Source: Alphaproteobacteria bacterium
GTDB lineage: Bacteria > Pseudomonadota > Alphaproteobacteria > Rickettsiales > RI-342
Length of the DNA stretch: 13,904 bases
NCBI GenBank assembly: GCA_020851915.1
Contig: JADZBT010000028.1
Location: 1 to 13,904, forward strand
Direction of reading: 5' to 3'
Shown: positions 1-6,647 of the stretch, piece by piece
Layout of the letters: every line of letters begins with the position of its first letter
Numbering within the stretch: position 1 is the stretch's first letter
The notes under the pieces: generated by a model
What the model saw: the letters and a program-made list of their open reading frames with translations, nothing else
The model's database searches: none
What the model was told of the DNA's origin: nothing
Program-made: the position numbers and the translations under genes

Positions 1-260
1 CTCTGTATTTTCAGTTTTTCCAGCATCGCGCCGATCTGCGGCCCGCCGCCATGCACCACCACCGGGTTGATGCCCACCTGCTTCAGCATCACGATGTCGC
101 GCGCGAATTTCTCGGCGAGCTTGGCGTCGCCCATCGCGTGGCCGCCGTATTTGATGACGAAGGTTTCGCCTGCGAAACGGCGCATATAGGGAAGTGCCTC
201 GGCCAGTGTGGCGGCGGTGTCGAGCAATTCCTGCGGAGGCGTCAGTGCTTCGGTTTCCAT
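1..260 (-). CDS. argB: Acetylglutamate kinase, N-terminal part (runs off the left edge)
   Basis: ArgB phosphorylates N-acetylglutamate with ATP, the second step of arginine synthesis, in the cytoplasm. Only the first 86 residues are inside the window. They contain the phosphate-binding glycine segment FVIKYGGHAMGD and the substrate-binding segment VVVHGGGPQIG, both hallmarks of the amino acid kinase family, in the expected order and spacing. The ATG at 258-260 is chosen because AAGGA lies 7 bases upstream, overlapping the end of engB, and only 3 bases separate the two genes. It is the last visible gene of the rpmH operon, so it is probably co-transcribed. Nothing looks damaged in the visible part; the rest of the enzyme cannot be judged. 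Confidence 0.93.
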   Translation of the reverse strand, partial: METEALTPPQELLDTAATLAEALPYMRRFAGETFVIKYGGHAMGDAKLAEKFARDIVMLKQVGINPVVVHGGGPQIGAMLEKLKIQ

Positions 261-263
261 GGG

Positions 264-914
264 CTATTCCTTTTCCAGTACCAGCGATGCGATGGCCGCA
301 CGCACTATATCCAGTCCTGTCCGGTCGGACGAGCTGGTCAACAGTATCTCCGGCAGTGCCGCACCGTGCTTTTTTATCGCTTTTGCCACGCTTTCCAGCA
401 AGGGTTCAACATCTTTTTTCGCCAGATGGTCGCCCTTGGTGAGCACGATCTGGTAGGGAACTGCCGACTTATCGAGCAGCTTCATCACCTCGATGTCATG
501 CTCTTTCACGCCGCGCCGGGCATCCACCAGCACGAACACGCGCCGCAGATCCACACGGCCCTTCAGGTAGCTCACGATCAGCCGGTTCCATCCGGTACGC
601 ATTTTCTTTGATACCTTGGCGTAGCCGTAGCCCGGCAGATCGGCGAGCATGACGCACTTGCCCAGCTCGAAGAAATTGATCTGCTGCGTGCGCCCCGGCG
701 TATGCGAAACGCGCGCGAGGGTCTTGCGGTTGGTGAGCGCGTTGATGAGGCTCGACTTGCCGACGTTGGATTTGCCGCAGAACGCCACTTCCGGCAGCGT
801 GCTGGCGGGCGGGATCATCTCCTCCTTCATGGCGCCTGCGACGAAGTTACACTCCTGCGCGAATAGCCAGCTGCCCTTGGCAACGAAGGAATCTGCGGGA
901 AGTTCTTCCGGCAC
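264..914 (-). CDS. engB: Ribosome biogenesis GTPase EngB/YsxC (YihA)
   Basis: EngB is a small TRAFAC-class GTPase needed for late assembly of the large ribosomal subunit. The 216-aa product has all G motifs: the P-loop GKSNVGKS at residues 47-54, the HTPGRTQ switch I segment with Thr72, DLPG at 92-95, TKGD at 159-162 (consensus [NT]KxD), and a TSS-type G5 near the C-terminus. Length is normal for the alphaproteobacterial form. The start is a GTG at 912-914, preceded by a strong GGAGGAG three bases upstream, which is better than any downstream ATG. The gene follows yidC after a 16-bp gap and precedes argB by 3 bp, so translation is probably linked. Function is assigned from family knowledge; the motifs are seen directly. 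Confidence 0.96.
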   Translation of the reverse strand: MPEELPADSFVAKGSWLFAQECNFVAGAMKEEMIPPASTLPEVAFCGKSNVGKSSLINALTNRKTLARVSHTPGRTQQINFFELGKCVMLADLPGYGYAKVSKKMRTGWNRLIVSYLKGRVDLRRVFVLVDARRGVKEHDIEVMKLLDKSAVPYQIVLTKGDHLAKKDVEPLLESVAKAIKKHGAALPEILLTSSSDRTGLDIVRAAIASLVLEKE

Positions 915-930
915 GGGCTCCTCCAGAGGG

Positions 931-2679
931 TTAAGCGGGCTTCTTTTTGGCGTAGAGCCGCGTGATGGCGTATTGCTGCACCACCGACAGGCCGGTATTC
1001 CATGCCCAGTAGATGATCAGGCCCGCAGGGAAATGCGCGAACATGAACAGGAACATGAGCGGCAGCAGGCGCATGATCTTCTCCTGCGTGGGATCGGTGG
1101 GTTTCGGATTCATCTTCTGTTGCAGCACCATGGCGATGCACATGATGCAGGGCCACGCGCCGATCATCAGCATCTCCGGCGGCTGCCAGGAGATCAGGCC
1201 GAACAGGTTGAAGATCGAGGTGGGATCGGGGATCGAGAGGTCGTGGATCCAGCCGTAGAACGGCGCATGGCGCATCTCGATAGTGACGAACAGTACCTTA
1301 TAGAGAGCGAAGAATATCGGGATCTGTATCAGGATGGGCAGGCAACCCGAGGCCGGATTGACCTTCTCTTTCTTGTAGAGCGCCATTACTTCCTGTTGCA
1401 TTTTCATCTTGTCGTCGGCGTATTTTTCGCGCAGTTCCATCATCTTCGGCTGTATCAGCTTCATGCGGTTGATGGCGACGTAGGATTTGTTGGCCAGCGG
1501 GAACAGCAGCAGTTTGATGCATACAGTGAGTATCAGTATGGCGATGCCGAAATTGCCTATCCAGTGATAGAAGAACTGCAAAGCAAGGAATATCGGTTTG
1601 GTGAGGAAATACAGTACGCCGAAGTCCACTGCGCGGTCAAATAGCGGCACGTTCTCATCCGTAACATAATGGTCGAGCAGCGCCACTTCTTTTGGCCCGG
1701 CATAAAGCCGCGCGCCTACTTCCGCCGCGCCGTTCGCGGGCACGGTGACGGCATCGCTCAGGAAATCTGCCTGATAGCGCGGCTCGCCGTCCTTGCCGAT
1801 ATAGGTGAAGCGGCCGGTGAACGGTACGTCTTGATCGGGGATCAGCGCGGTGAACCAGTATTTATCGGCGATACCTACCCAGCCGCCGCGTGTATTCTCG
1901 CCCACGCTGTTATACTGCTGGGGGCCGTCCTTCTGAAGGTCTGAGTACGCTTCTTCGTTAAGCGTGCCGCCAAATACTCCGAGCGGGCCTTCGTGCGAGA
2001 TGGCGAACGCCTGCTCTTTCTGTTCATGTACGCGGTTGAGCAGGCCGTAGGGAGCCAGCGTCACCGGTGCGCTGCCGTAATTCTCTACGCGGCGGGTGAT
2101 GGTGAACATATAATGTGCATCGAGCGCGATGCGGGTGACAAAGCGCAATCCTCCGCCATTATCCCATGAAAGCGTTACCGGCTGTTCTGGTGTCAGCACA
2201 GAGTGATCGGCCTGCCAGAGCGTATCGGCGGTGGGCAGTGTTGTTCCGGTCGTTCCTGCCGCTGCCCAGCCCAGCTCGGCGAAATATGCCTCTGCGGTGC
2301 GCGACGGCAGCAGCATGTCCACCGGCGGGCTTTTGGGGTCGAGTTCCTTGCGGTAATTGACCAGTGTGATGTCGTCGAAGCGCGCTCCCGTGAGCGCGAT
2401 GGAACCTTTTACCCGCTCGCTTGATATGGCGATGCGCGGTGTGGCGGCCAGAGCCTCCGACTTGCTGAGGGCGGCAGTGTCCGTGGCTGCCTGACCGGGG
2501 ACGGCTGCGCCGGACGCGGCCTGCGGCAGCAGGGCGTCACCGCTGGATGATGTAGAGGCGGGCATGGCTGCTACGGGTTGCGGTGGCGTCGTGGGGTGCG
2601 TCATCTGCCAGACGAACAGGATCATCGTCGACAGCGCGAACGCGAGAATGAGGTTCTTGAAATCTACACCGGGGTTCAC
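931..2679 (-). CDS. yidC: Membrane protein insertase YidC (Oxa1 family)
   Basis: YidC inserts and folds inner-membrane proteins, alone or with SecYEG. The 582-aa product has an N-terminal membrane helix (about residues 5-24, starting DFKNLILAF), a large periplasmic P1 domain, and from about residue 359 the conserved Oxa1 core. The core includes the signature KVNPASGCLPILIQIPIFFA near residues 438-457. In the first core helix a lysine (IKLLLFPLANKS) stands where E. coli has the groove arginine, which is usual in alphaproteobacteria. The frame is open upstream to 2706, but I choose the GTG at 2677-2679: AAGGAG lies 7 bases before it, and this gives the normal short cytoplasmic start before the first helix. 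That ribosome site lies inside the last codons of yidD, with only 2 bp between the genes. Confidence 0.96.
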   Translation of the reverse strand: MNPGVDFKNLILAFALSTMILFVWQMTHPTTPPQPVAAMPASTSSSGDALLPQAASGAAVPGQAATDTAALSKSEALAATPRIAISSERVKGSIALTGARFDDITLVNYRKELDPKSPPVDMLLPSRTAEAYFAELGWAAAGTTGTTLPTADTLWQADHSVLTPEQPVTLSWDNGGGLRFVTRIALDAHYMFTITRRVENYGSAPVTLAPYGLLNRVHEQKEQAFAISHEGPLGVFGGTLNEEAYSDLQKDGPQQYNSVGENTRGGWVGIADKYWFTALIPDQDVPFTGRFTYIGKDGEPRYQADFLSDAVTVPANGAAEVGARLYAGPKEVALLDHYVTDENVPLFDRAVDFGVLYFLTKPIFLALQFFYHWIGNFGIAILILTVCIKLLLFPLANKSYVAINRMKLIQPKMMELREKYADDKMKMQQEVMALYKKEKVNPASGCLPILIQIPIFFALYKVLFVTIEMRHAPFYGWIHDLSIPDPTSIFNLFGLISWQPPEMLMIGAWPCIMCIAMVLQQKMNPKPTDPTQEKIMRLLPLMFLFMFAHFPAGLIIYWAWNTGLSVVQQYAITRLYAKKKPA

Positions 2680-2681
2680 GC

Positions 2682-2936
2682 TTATTCTCCTTGGTGCATG
2701 GTGCACCGGTTTAATGGCCTTGCATCGGGGACGGGGTCGAAACCCTTTCTACCCCATGGATGGCAGGATCCGATACGCCGGATCGCCAGCCAGCTTCCCT
2801 TCATCGCCCCATGCCGCCTCAGCGCCTCTACCGCATAGGCCGAGCAGGTGGGCTCGAAGCGGCAGTGGAACCCTACCCAGGGCGACAGCAGGAGCTGATA
2901 CAGGCGGATGATGGCGATGAATGCTCGTGCTATCAT
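2682..2936 (-). CDS. yidD: Membrane protein insertion efficiency factor YidD
   Basis: YidD is a small membrane-associated protein that helps YidC-dependent insertion. The 84-aa product shows the family pattern clearly: an amphipathic start (IARAFIAIIRLYQLLLSPW), then the cysteine-containing core FHCRFEPTCSAYAVEAL, then RRIGSCHPWGRKGFDPVP with the third conserved cysteine. Length is normal. The ATG at 2934-2936 begins one base after the rnpA stop, and yidC starts two bases after its own stop, so it sits in the usual rnpA-yidD-yidC position and is almost certainly translationally coupled on both sides. Its last codons carry the yidC ribosome site. Confidence 0.95.
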   Translation of the reverse strand: MIARAFIAIIRLYQLLLSPWVGFHCRFEPTCSAYAVEALRRHGAMKGSWLAIRRIGSCHPWGRKGFDPVPDARPLNRCTMHQGE

Positions 2937-2937
2937 C

Positions 2938-3306
2938 TTATGCCTGCGTCGTTTTTTGCCCTGTGGGTTGTAGCCGATTCAGGCTATTTTGCAAGTCCCG
3001 TACGATCTGCGTGAAGGGGCAGTCGCCCGCGCCGTGCCTGCCGATCAGCACATAATCGGTGGCGGGGGTTCCCCGCGCGGGGACAAGCTCGCGCACGGCG
3101 GCGCGGAATCGGCGCTTCACCCGGTTGCGAACCACCGCGTTTCCTACCTTCTTGCTGACGGTAAGCCCCACGCGGACAGGTGCGTTCGTGTCGGGGTTGG
3201 CCGAGGCTTGCAGGATGAGGGTCTGGGAAACGGCTTTGCGACCGGTACGGGACGCGCGCAGGAAATCCGCGCGTTTTTTAAGCCATACAAAGGTAAGGGC
3301 GGTCAT
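2938..3306 (-). CDS. rnpA: Ribonuclease P protein component
   Basis: RnpA is the protein subunit of RNase P, which binds the catalytic RNA and helps cut the 5' leader from pre-tRNAs. The 122-aa product is rich in arginine and lysine and has the family core: VGLTVSKKVGNAVVRNR, with the RNR signature at residues 60-62 followed by VKRRFR. The N-terminal LKKRADFLRA segment is also typical. The ATG at 3304-3306 follows the rpmH stop by 16 bp; the upstream sequence has only a weak purine site, so translation may depend on coupling to rpmH. Gene order rpmH-rnpA-yidD-yidC supports the call. The partner RNA gene is not in the window. Confidence 0.95.
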   Translation of the reverse strand: MTALTFVWLKKRADFLRASRTGRKAVSQTLILQASANPDTNAPVRVGLTVSKKVGNAVVRNRVKRRFRAAVRELVPARGTPATDYVLIGRHGAGDCPFTQIVRDLQNSLNRLQPTGQKTTQA

Positions 3307-3322
3307 GGCCCCGGATTAGGAT

Positions 3323-3457
3323 TTAAGCGCAGAGGCGCTTGCGGCCCTTGGCGCGACGTGCGTTTATCACGCGGCGTCCCCCGACGGTGCTCATGCTGGA
3401 GCGGAAGCCGTGACGGCGCTTTCTTACCAGAGTGCTGGGCTGAAATGTACGTTTCAT
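3323..3457 (-). CDS. rpmH: 50S ribosomal protein L34
   Basis: This 44-aa protein of the large ribosomal subunit starts MKRTFQPSTLVRKRRHGFRS and ends INARRAKGRKRLCA, an almost full match to the L34 family. Its middle (MSTVGGRRV) holds the usual glycine-containing turn. The start ATG (3455-3457) has AAGGAG nine bases upstream and the stop is TAA at 3323-3325. It is the first gene of the operon and lies about 86 bases downstream of the start expected from the promoter at 3550-3578. The C-terminal RLCA rather than KLSA is a minor variation. It is short enough to be missed by gene finders with a 60-residue cut-off. Confidence 0.97.
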   Translation of the reverse strand: MKRTFQPSTLVRKRRHGFRSSMSTVGGRRVINARRAKGRKRLCA

Positions 3458-3549
3458 CGATTCTTGCTCCTTAACGCCTAAAATTCACTCCCCGGCAGAG
3501 GCTTCCGTTCCTCACAAACGAGGCGCGCCTTCCATACCAAGGGTTGGCC

Positions 3550-3578
3550 TGTATAAAGGGTTGCCCCGGGAATGTCAA
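3550..3578 (-). promoter_or_regulatory. Predicted sigma70-type promoter of the rpmH operon
   Basis: On the minus strand a perfect TTGACA (complement of 3573-3578) is followed after exactly 17 bases by TATACA (complement of 3550-3555). This is a near-consensus housekeeping promoter pointing at rpmH, with transcription expected to begin near 3543 and an 86-base leader. The strength fits a ribosomal protein operon. The hexamers and spacing are seen directly; activity is inferred. Confidence 0.8.
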
Positions 3579-3663
3579 GAAGGTGTTTTGCCACGGAAAT
3601 CCAGCCTGTCCCGGCTGTGGTGTCCTTCGCGCAACGGCTGCGGTAGGGGTGGGGCCCTATAGA

Positions 3664-3692
3664 TTGGTTTTTTGGCCGGAATACTGTATATT
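3664..3692 (+). promoter_or_regulatory. Possible promoter of the histidine kinase-panB unit
   Basis: TTGGTT at 3664-3669 and TATATT at 3687-3692 are 17 bases apart and lie about 70 bases before the kinase start codon. The -10 matches 5 of 6 consensus bases and the -35 matches 3 of 6. It is the best plus-strand candidate in the divergent region but clearly weaker than the rpmH promoter. Confidence 0.45.
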
Positions 3693-3759
3693 AGACTCCC
3701 CTGATGCTAGGGTGTCAGGCGGTGTAATGTCGGTTGTGCCAGGCAGGCACGGAGAGCGG

Positions 3760-5737
3760 ATGTTTTCATATCTACGATATTTTTCGGTCGTAAGCTTTGT
3801 GGTGGTCATGGTGGCGGCGGTATGCGTCGGCATCTATTTCCGCCAGATCGCTGCTGGCGACCTCAAGACCATCGTTGAGCAGGGTAACGTTTCGCTGTCG
3901 CAGGGCTTCATCAATACCACCTGGAAAAAGCACTCCACTCTCTTTGATGAATTATCCCGCGTCGATGTGCCAAAATGGGCGCGCTACCCTGCATTCATCG
4001 AGTTCAGCCGCGATGCCTTCCGCTATTTCGAAGAGATTCCCGTCACCAAGATCAACGTATACACCACGAGCGGTAAACGCTTCCTGTCCACCAACCAGAC
4101 CGAGATCTCCTTCTTCAGCGCGGAGAATACCCCGCAGAATCGCACAGAAACCTACCGCGAAGGGTTCCAGATGGCGCTCAAGGGGGAGGTCTACAGCCGT
4201 ATCGTGCCGGAAGGCCAGTATCAGGCGCTTGATGGCACGACGCGCACCGCCACGCTGGTGCAGAGCTTCGTGCCCATTATTTCCGACCGCTACGTATCCA
4301 TCGTGGCCGATACCGCTCCCGAGGTCGAAGCCGTCATCGAGGTGTTCTACGACGTCACGCCGCAATGGGAGCAGCTCTGGCTGTTCCAGGTGCTTTCCAC
4401 CGGCGGTATCGTGGTCATCTTTCTCATCCTGTTCGCGGCGCTCATGTATACCTCGCACAAGGCCGAGGGCATCATCGCCAAGCAGCATGACAGCAACCTC
4501 GAACTCACCGCCGCGAAGGCGCGCGCCGAAGCCGCCAACCGCGAGAAATCCAAGTTCCTCGCCAATATCAGCCATGAGCTGCGTACGCCGCTCAACGCCA
4601 TCATCGGTTTCTCCGAGATCATCAAGAACGAGATGATGGGCGATCTCGGCAATCCGCAATATATCGACTACATCAACAACATCCATTCTTCCGGCGTGCA
4701 TCTGCTCAGCCTCATCAACGACATTCTCGATTATTCCAAGGCGGAGGCCGGGAAGCTGGAGCTTGAAGTGTCGGAGATGGATGCCACCAAGCTCATCAAG
4801 ACCAGCATCCGCCTCGTCAGCCCGCGTGCCGAATCGGCAGAAGTGAAGCTCGTCGACCAGACGCCCAAGGAGCATTTCGTCGTCAATTCCGATGCAAAAA
4901 AATTCAAGCAGGTATTGCTCAACTTGCTTTCCAACGCGGTGAAATTCACCCCCCCCCGGCGGCGAGGTGCGCGTTGCTGCATGGCAGAACGTCACCACCG
5001 GCGCCATCACGGTCGAGGTGACCGACACTGGCATCGGCATCGCGCCCAAGGATATTTCCAAGGCCATGGCTCCGTTCGGGCAGGTGGACAGTGACCTTTC
5101 GCGCCGCTACGAGGGTACAGGGCTGGGCCTGCCGCTCACCAAGCGCCTCGTCGAGGTGATGGGCGGCACATTCGACATCAAGAGCGAGCTGAAAGTGGGC
5201 ACGACCGTGACCTTCAGCATCCCCCGCGAGGCGCCGGAAGAATTCCGCAAGAAGGGAGCTGCTGCTCCTACGGTTTCCATTGCCGCAAAGCCGGCTAACC
5301 CCGCCCCTGCGCCCATCCCGGTTGCCGCAAAAGCGCCACCGCCGCCACCGCCGCCCGCGCCGGTGGCGCTCAGTCTGGAGGGCACGAAAGCGCCACCCGT
5401 GCAGCCGGTTGTGGATCAGAATGATCCGTTCAAGAGCTATACGCCGCGCCCGGCAGCGCCCGTGGAAAACATGCCGTCCGGCGGCGTGGCCGCCCCGGCT
5501 CCGGCTCCGATTCCTGCCGTATCGCCGCCTGCGGCAGGCATCCCGATGCCCGCGACGCCTGACCCGTTCAAGTCCTCCGGGCCGTTCGCCGCGCCGCCGC
5601 AAGGCGTTACCCCGATCCTGACCGTGAACGGCCCAGTGCCCGCGCCGGGGCAGCCCATCCCTGTACAAACGGCGGAAACCCTGATACAACCGCTGCCCGT
5701 GATCCCGCCATTGGAGAAAAAAGAGGGGACGACATGA
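3760..5737 (+). CDS. Membrane sensor histidine kinase (PleC/DivJ/PdhS-type DHp), frame broken at a C9 run
   Basis: Start is the ATG at 3760 (GGAG five bases upstream). The order is: membrane helix about 5-27, periplasmic sensor region 28-205 of no recognised fold, second helix about 206-230, a charged coiled-coil linker, then the phosphoacceptor helix with HELRTPLNAIIGFSEI (His272). The GDLG...YIDYINNIHSSGVHLL pattern that follows resembles alphaproteobacterial PleC/DivJ/PdhS kinases, suggesting a DivK-like partner. The N-box is NLLSNAVKF (388-396). Reading the nine Cs at 4949-4957 as eight gives FTPPGGEVRV, then DTGIGIAP (Asp422), APFGQVDS and GTGLGLPL (452-459), a complete ATPase domain, and a proline-rich tail (491-658). 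As written, the frame ends at 5094 after 444 codons and lacks the nucleotide-binding boxes. The corrected stop overlaps the panB start. No receiver domain is present. Confidence 0.88.
4949..4957 (+). other. C9 homopolymer, frameshift site in the kinase gene
   Basis: Nine consecutive Cs follow TTCA. Eight would encode Thr-Pro-Pro followed by Gly-Gly-Glu, the usual start of this kinase subdomain; nine shift the frame. The upstream frame then reads an arginine/histidine-rich sequence and stops at 5092-5094. The downstream frame is open from before 4967 to 5737. This may be a sequencing or assembly error, a true mutation, or a slipped-strand phase switch. Confidence 0.9.
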
Positions 5738-6570
5738 CCAAGCGATTGACCGTTCCGGACATCCGCGCCCGCAAGGGAGGTGTCCCGCTGGTGGTGCTCA
5801 CCGCCTACAGCGCGCCGTTCGCCAAGATACTCGATCCGCATGTGGACATCCTGCTGGTGGGCGACTCGCTGGGCATGGTGCTGTACGGCATGGAAAGCAC
5901 GCTCGGCGTGACGCTCGATATGATGATCGCCCATGGCCGCGCGGTGGTGAAGGGTTCCGGCAGCGCTTGCGTGACGGTGGATATGCCGTTCGGTTCCTAC
6001 CAGCAATCTCCGGCTCAGGCGTTCGAGAATTGTGCGCGCGTGCTGGCCGACACGGGCTGTCAGGCAGTGAAACTCGAAGGCGGCGCGGAATTGGCCGATA
6101 CCATAAAATTTCTCACCCAGCGCGGCGTGCCCGTCATGGGCCATGTCGGGCTGATGCCGCAGCATGTGCATGCGATGGGCGGATTCAAGACGCAGGGACG
6201 CGGCGAAGAAAGCCGCCGCAAGGTGCTTGCCGATGCGCGCGCCGTAGCGGAGGCGGGTGCATTCGCGATGGTGCTGGAAGGCGTCGCCTCGGATGTGGCG
6301 GGTGACGTGACGCGGCAGGTGGCGATCCCCATCATCGGCATCGGCGCATCGAACGAGTGCGACGGGCAGGTGCTGGTGTCGGAAGACATGGCCGGATTGT
6401 TCTCCGACTACATGCCAAAATTCGTCAAACGCTACGGCGACCTCGCCGGAGAGCTGGAAACCGCTGCCCGCGCCTACGCGGAAGAGGTGCGTGCCCGCGC
6501 CTTCCCCGCGAAGGAACATTGCTTCGCGCCTAACCCCGCGCTGGTGGATGTGAAGAAGGCTGGGAAGTAA
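5734..6570 (+). CDS. panB: 3-methyl-2-oxobutanoate hydroxymethyltransferase (ketopantoate hydroxymethyltransferase)
   Basis: PanB transfers a hydroxymethyl group from methylene-tetrahydrofolate to alpha-ketoisovalerate, giving ketopantoate for pantothenate and CoA. The 278-aa product is slightly longer than the roughly 264-aa E. coli enzyme. Visible family features are LLVGDSLGMVLYG with metal ligand Asp44, VTVDMPFGSY with the second ligand Asp83, VKLEGG, VMGHVGLMPQ, the catalytic glutamate in MVLEGV (Glu182), and IPIIGIGAS. All active-site positions appear intact. The start ATG at 5734-5736 overlaps the kinase stop (ATGA), with GAGGGG just upstream, so translation is probably coupled to the kinase. 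panC and other pantothenate genes are not in the window. The 3' end meets the palindromic repeat two bases after the stop. Confidence 0.96.
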   Translation: MTKRLTVPDIRARKGGVPLVVLTAYSAPFAKILDPHVDILLVGDSLGMVLYGMESTLGVTLDMMIAHGRAVVKGSGSACVTVDMPFGSYQQSPAQAFENCARVLADTGCQAVKLEGGAELADTIKFLTQRGVPVMGHVGLMPQHVHAMGGFKTQGRGEESRRKVLADARAVAEAGAFAMVLEGVASDVAGDVTRQVAIPIIGIGASNECDGQVLVSEDMAGLFSDYMPKFVKRYGDLAGELETAARAYAEEVRARAFPAKEHCFAPNPALVDVKKAGK

Positions 6571-6572
6571 AC

Positions 6573-6647
6573 CGTCATCCTGCGGCGTGACCGCAAGATC
6601 TCTCTCGGCATACGGCATGAGATCCTGTGCTTTCGCGCAGGATGACG
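6573..6647. repeat. Double-hairpin palindromic intergenic element
   Basis: A perfect 12-bp inverted repeat, CGTCATCCTGCG at 6573-6584 and CGCAGGATGACG at 6636-6647, bounds the element. Each half also forms its own hairpin: ATCCTGCGG/CCGCAAGAT with a 5-base loop on the left, and ATCCTGTGC/GCGCAGGAT with a 4-base loop on the right, each with one mismatch or wobble. An inner GATCTC/GAGATC pair is also present. It fills almost exactly the gap between convergent panB and the AraC-type gene, whose stop codon it touches. The GTCATCC/GGATGAC ends resemble dispersed palindromic repeats known in alphaproteobacteria (from memory). It could act as a two-way terminator or RNA stabiliser but has no T-tract. 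Confidence 0.8.

Larger units (their letters stand above)
3458..3759. other. Divergent intergenic control region between rpmH and the kinase
   Basis: This roughly 300-base stretch has no convincing gene. It holds the rpmH leader (3458-3543), the rpmH promoter (3550-3578), a small inverted repeat CAGCC/GGCTG around 3602-3617, and the candidate kinase promoter (3664-3692). The kinase frame is open back to 3544, but that stretch overlaps the rpmH promoter and gives a cysteine- and proline-rich sequence with no resemblance to the membrane start that follows. I see no DnaA-box cluster, although rpmH lies near the origin in some bacteria. Confidence 0.6.

Noticed and set aside
649..1644. Long plus-strand open frame opposite engB and yidC
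   Set aside because: It is antisense to two confidently identified genes, is rich in His/Arg/Gln from reversed codons, and has no domain or ribosome site.
3544..3759. Upstream extension of the kinase frame
   Set aside because: It overlaps the rpmH promoter and yields an unusual Cys-rich sequence; the ATG at 3760 has a good ribosome site and leads directly into the membrane helix.
3458..3759. Replication origin next to rpmH
   Set aside because: No cluster of DnaA boxes or AT-rich unwinding repeats is visible, and dnaA is not adjacent.
3952..5067. 371-codon minus-strand frame opposite the kinase
   Set aside because: Its sequence is the mirror of strongly conserved kinase motifs and shows no family features; long antisense frames are common in GC-rich genes.
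5437..6618. 393-codon minus-strand frame opposite panB and the kinase tail
   Set aside because: Fully antisense to panB, His/Arg-rich, and it runs through the palindromic repeat; no supporting motif.
6573..6647. Canonical rho-independent terminator
   Set aside because: The hairpins are strong but neither strand has a following T-run; the nested symmetry fits a repeat element better.
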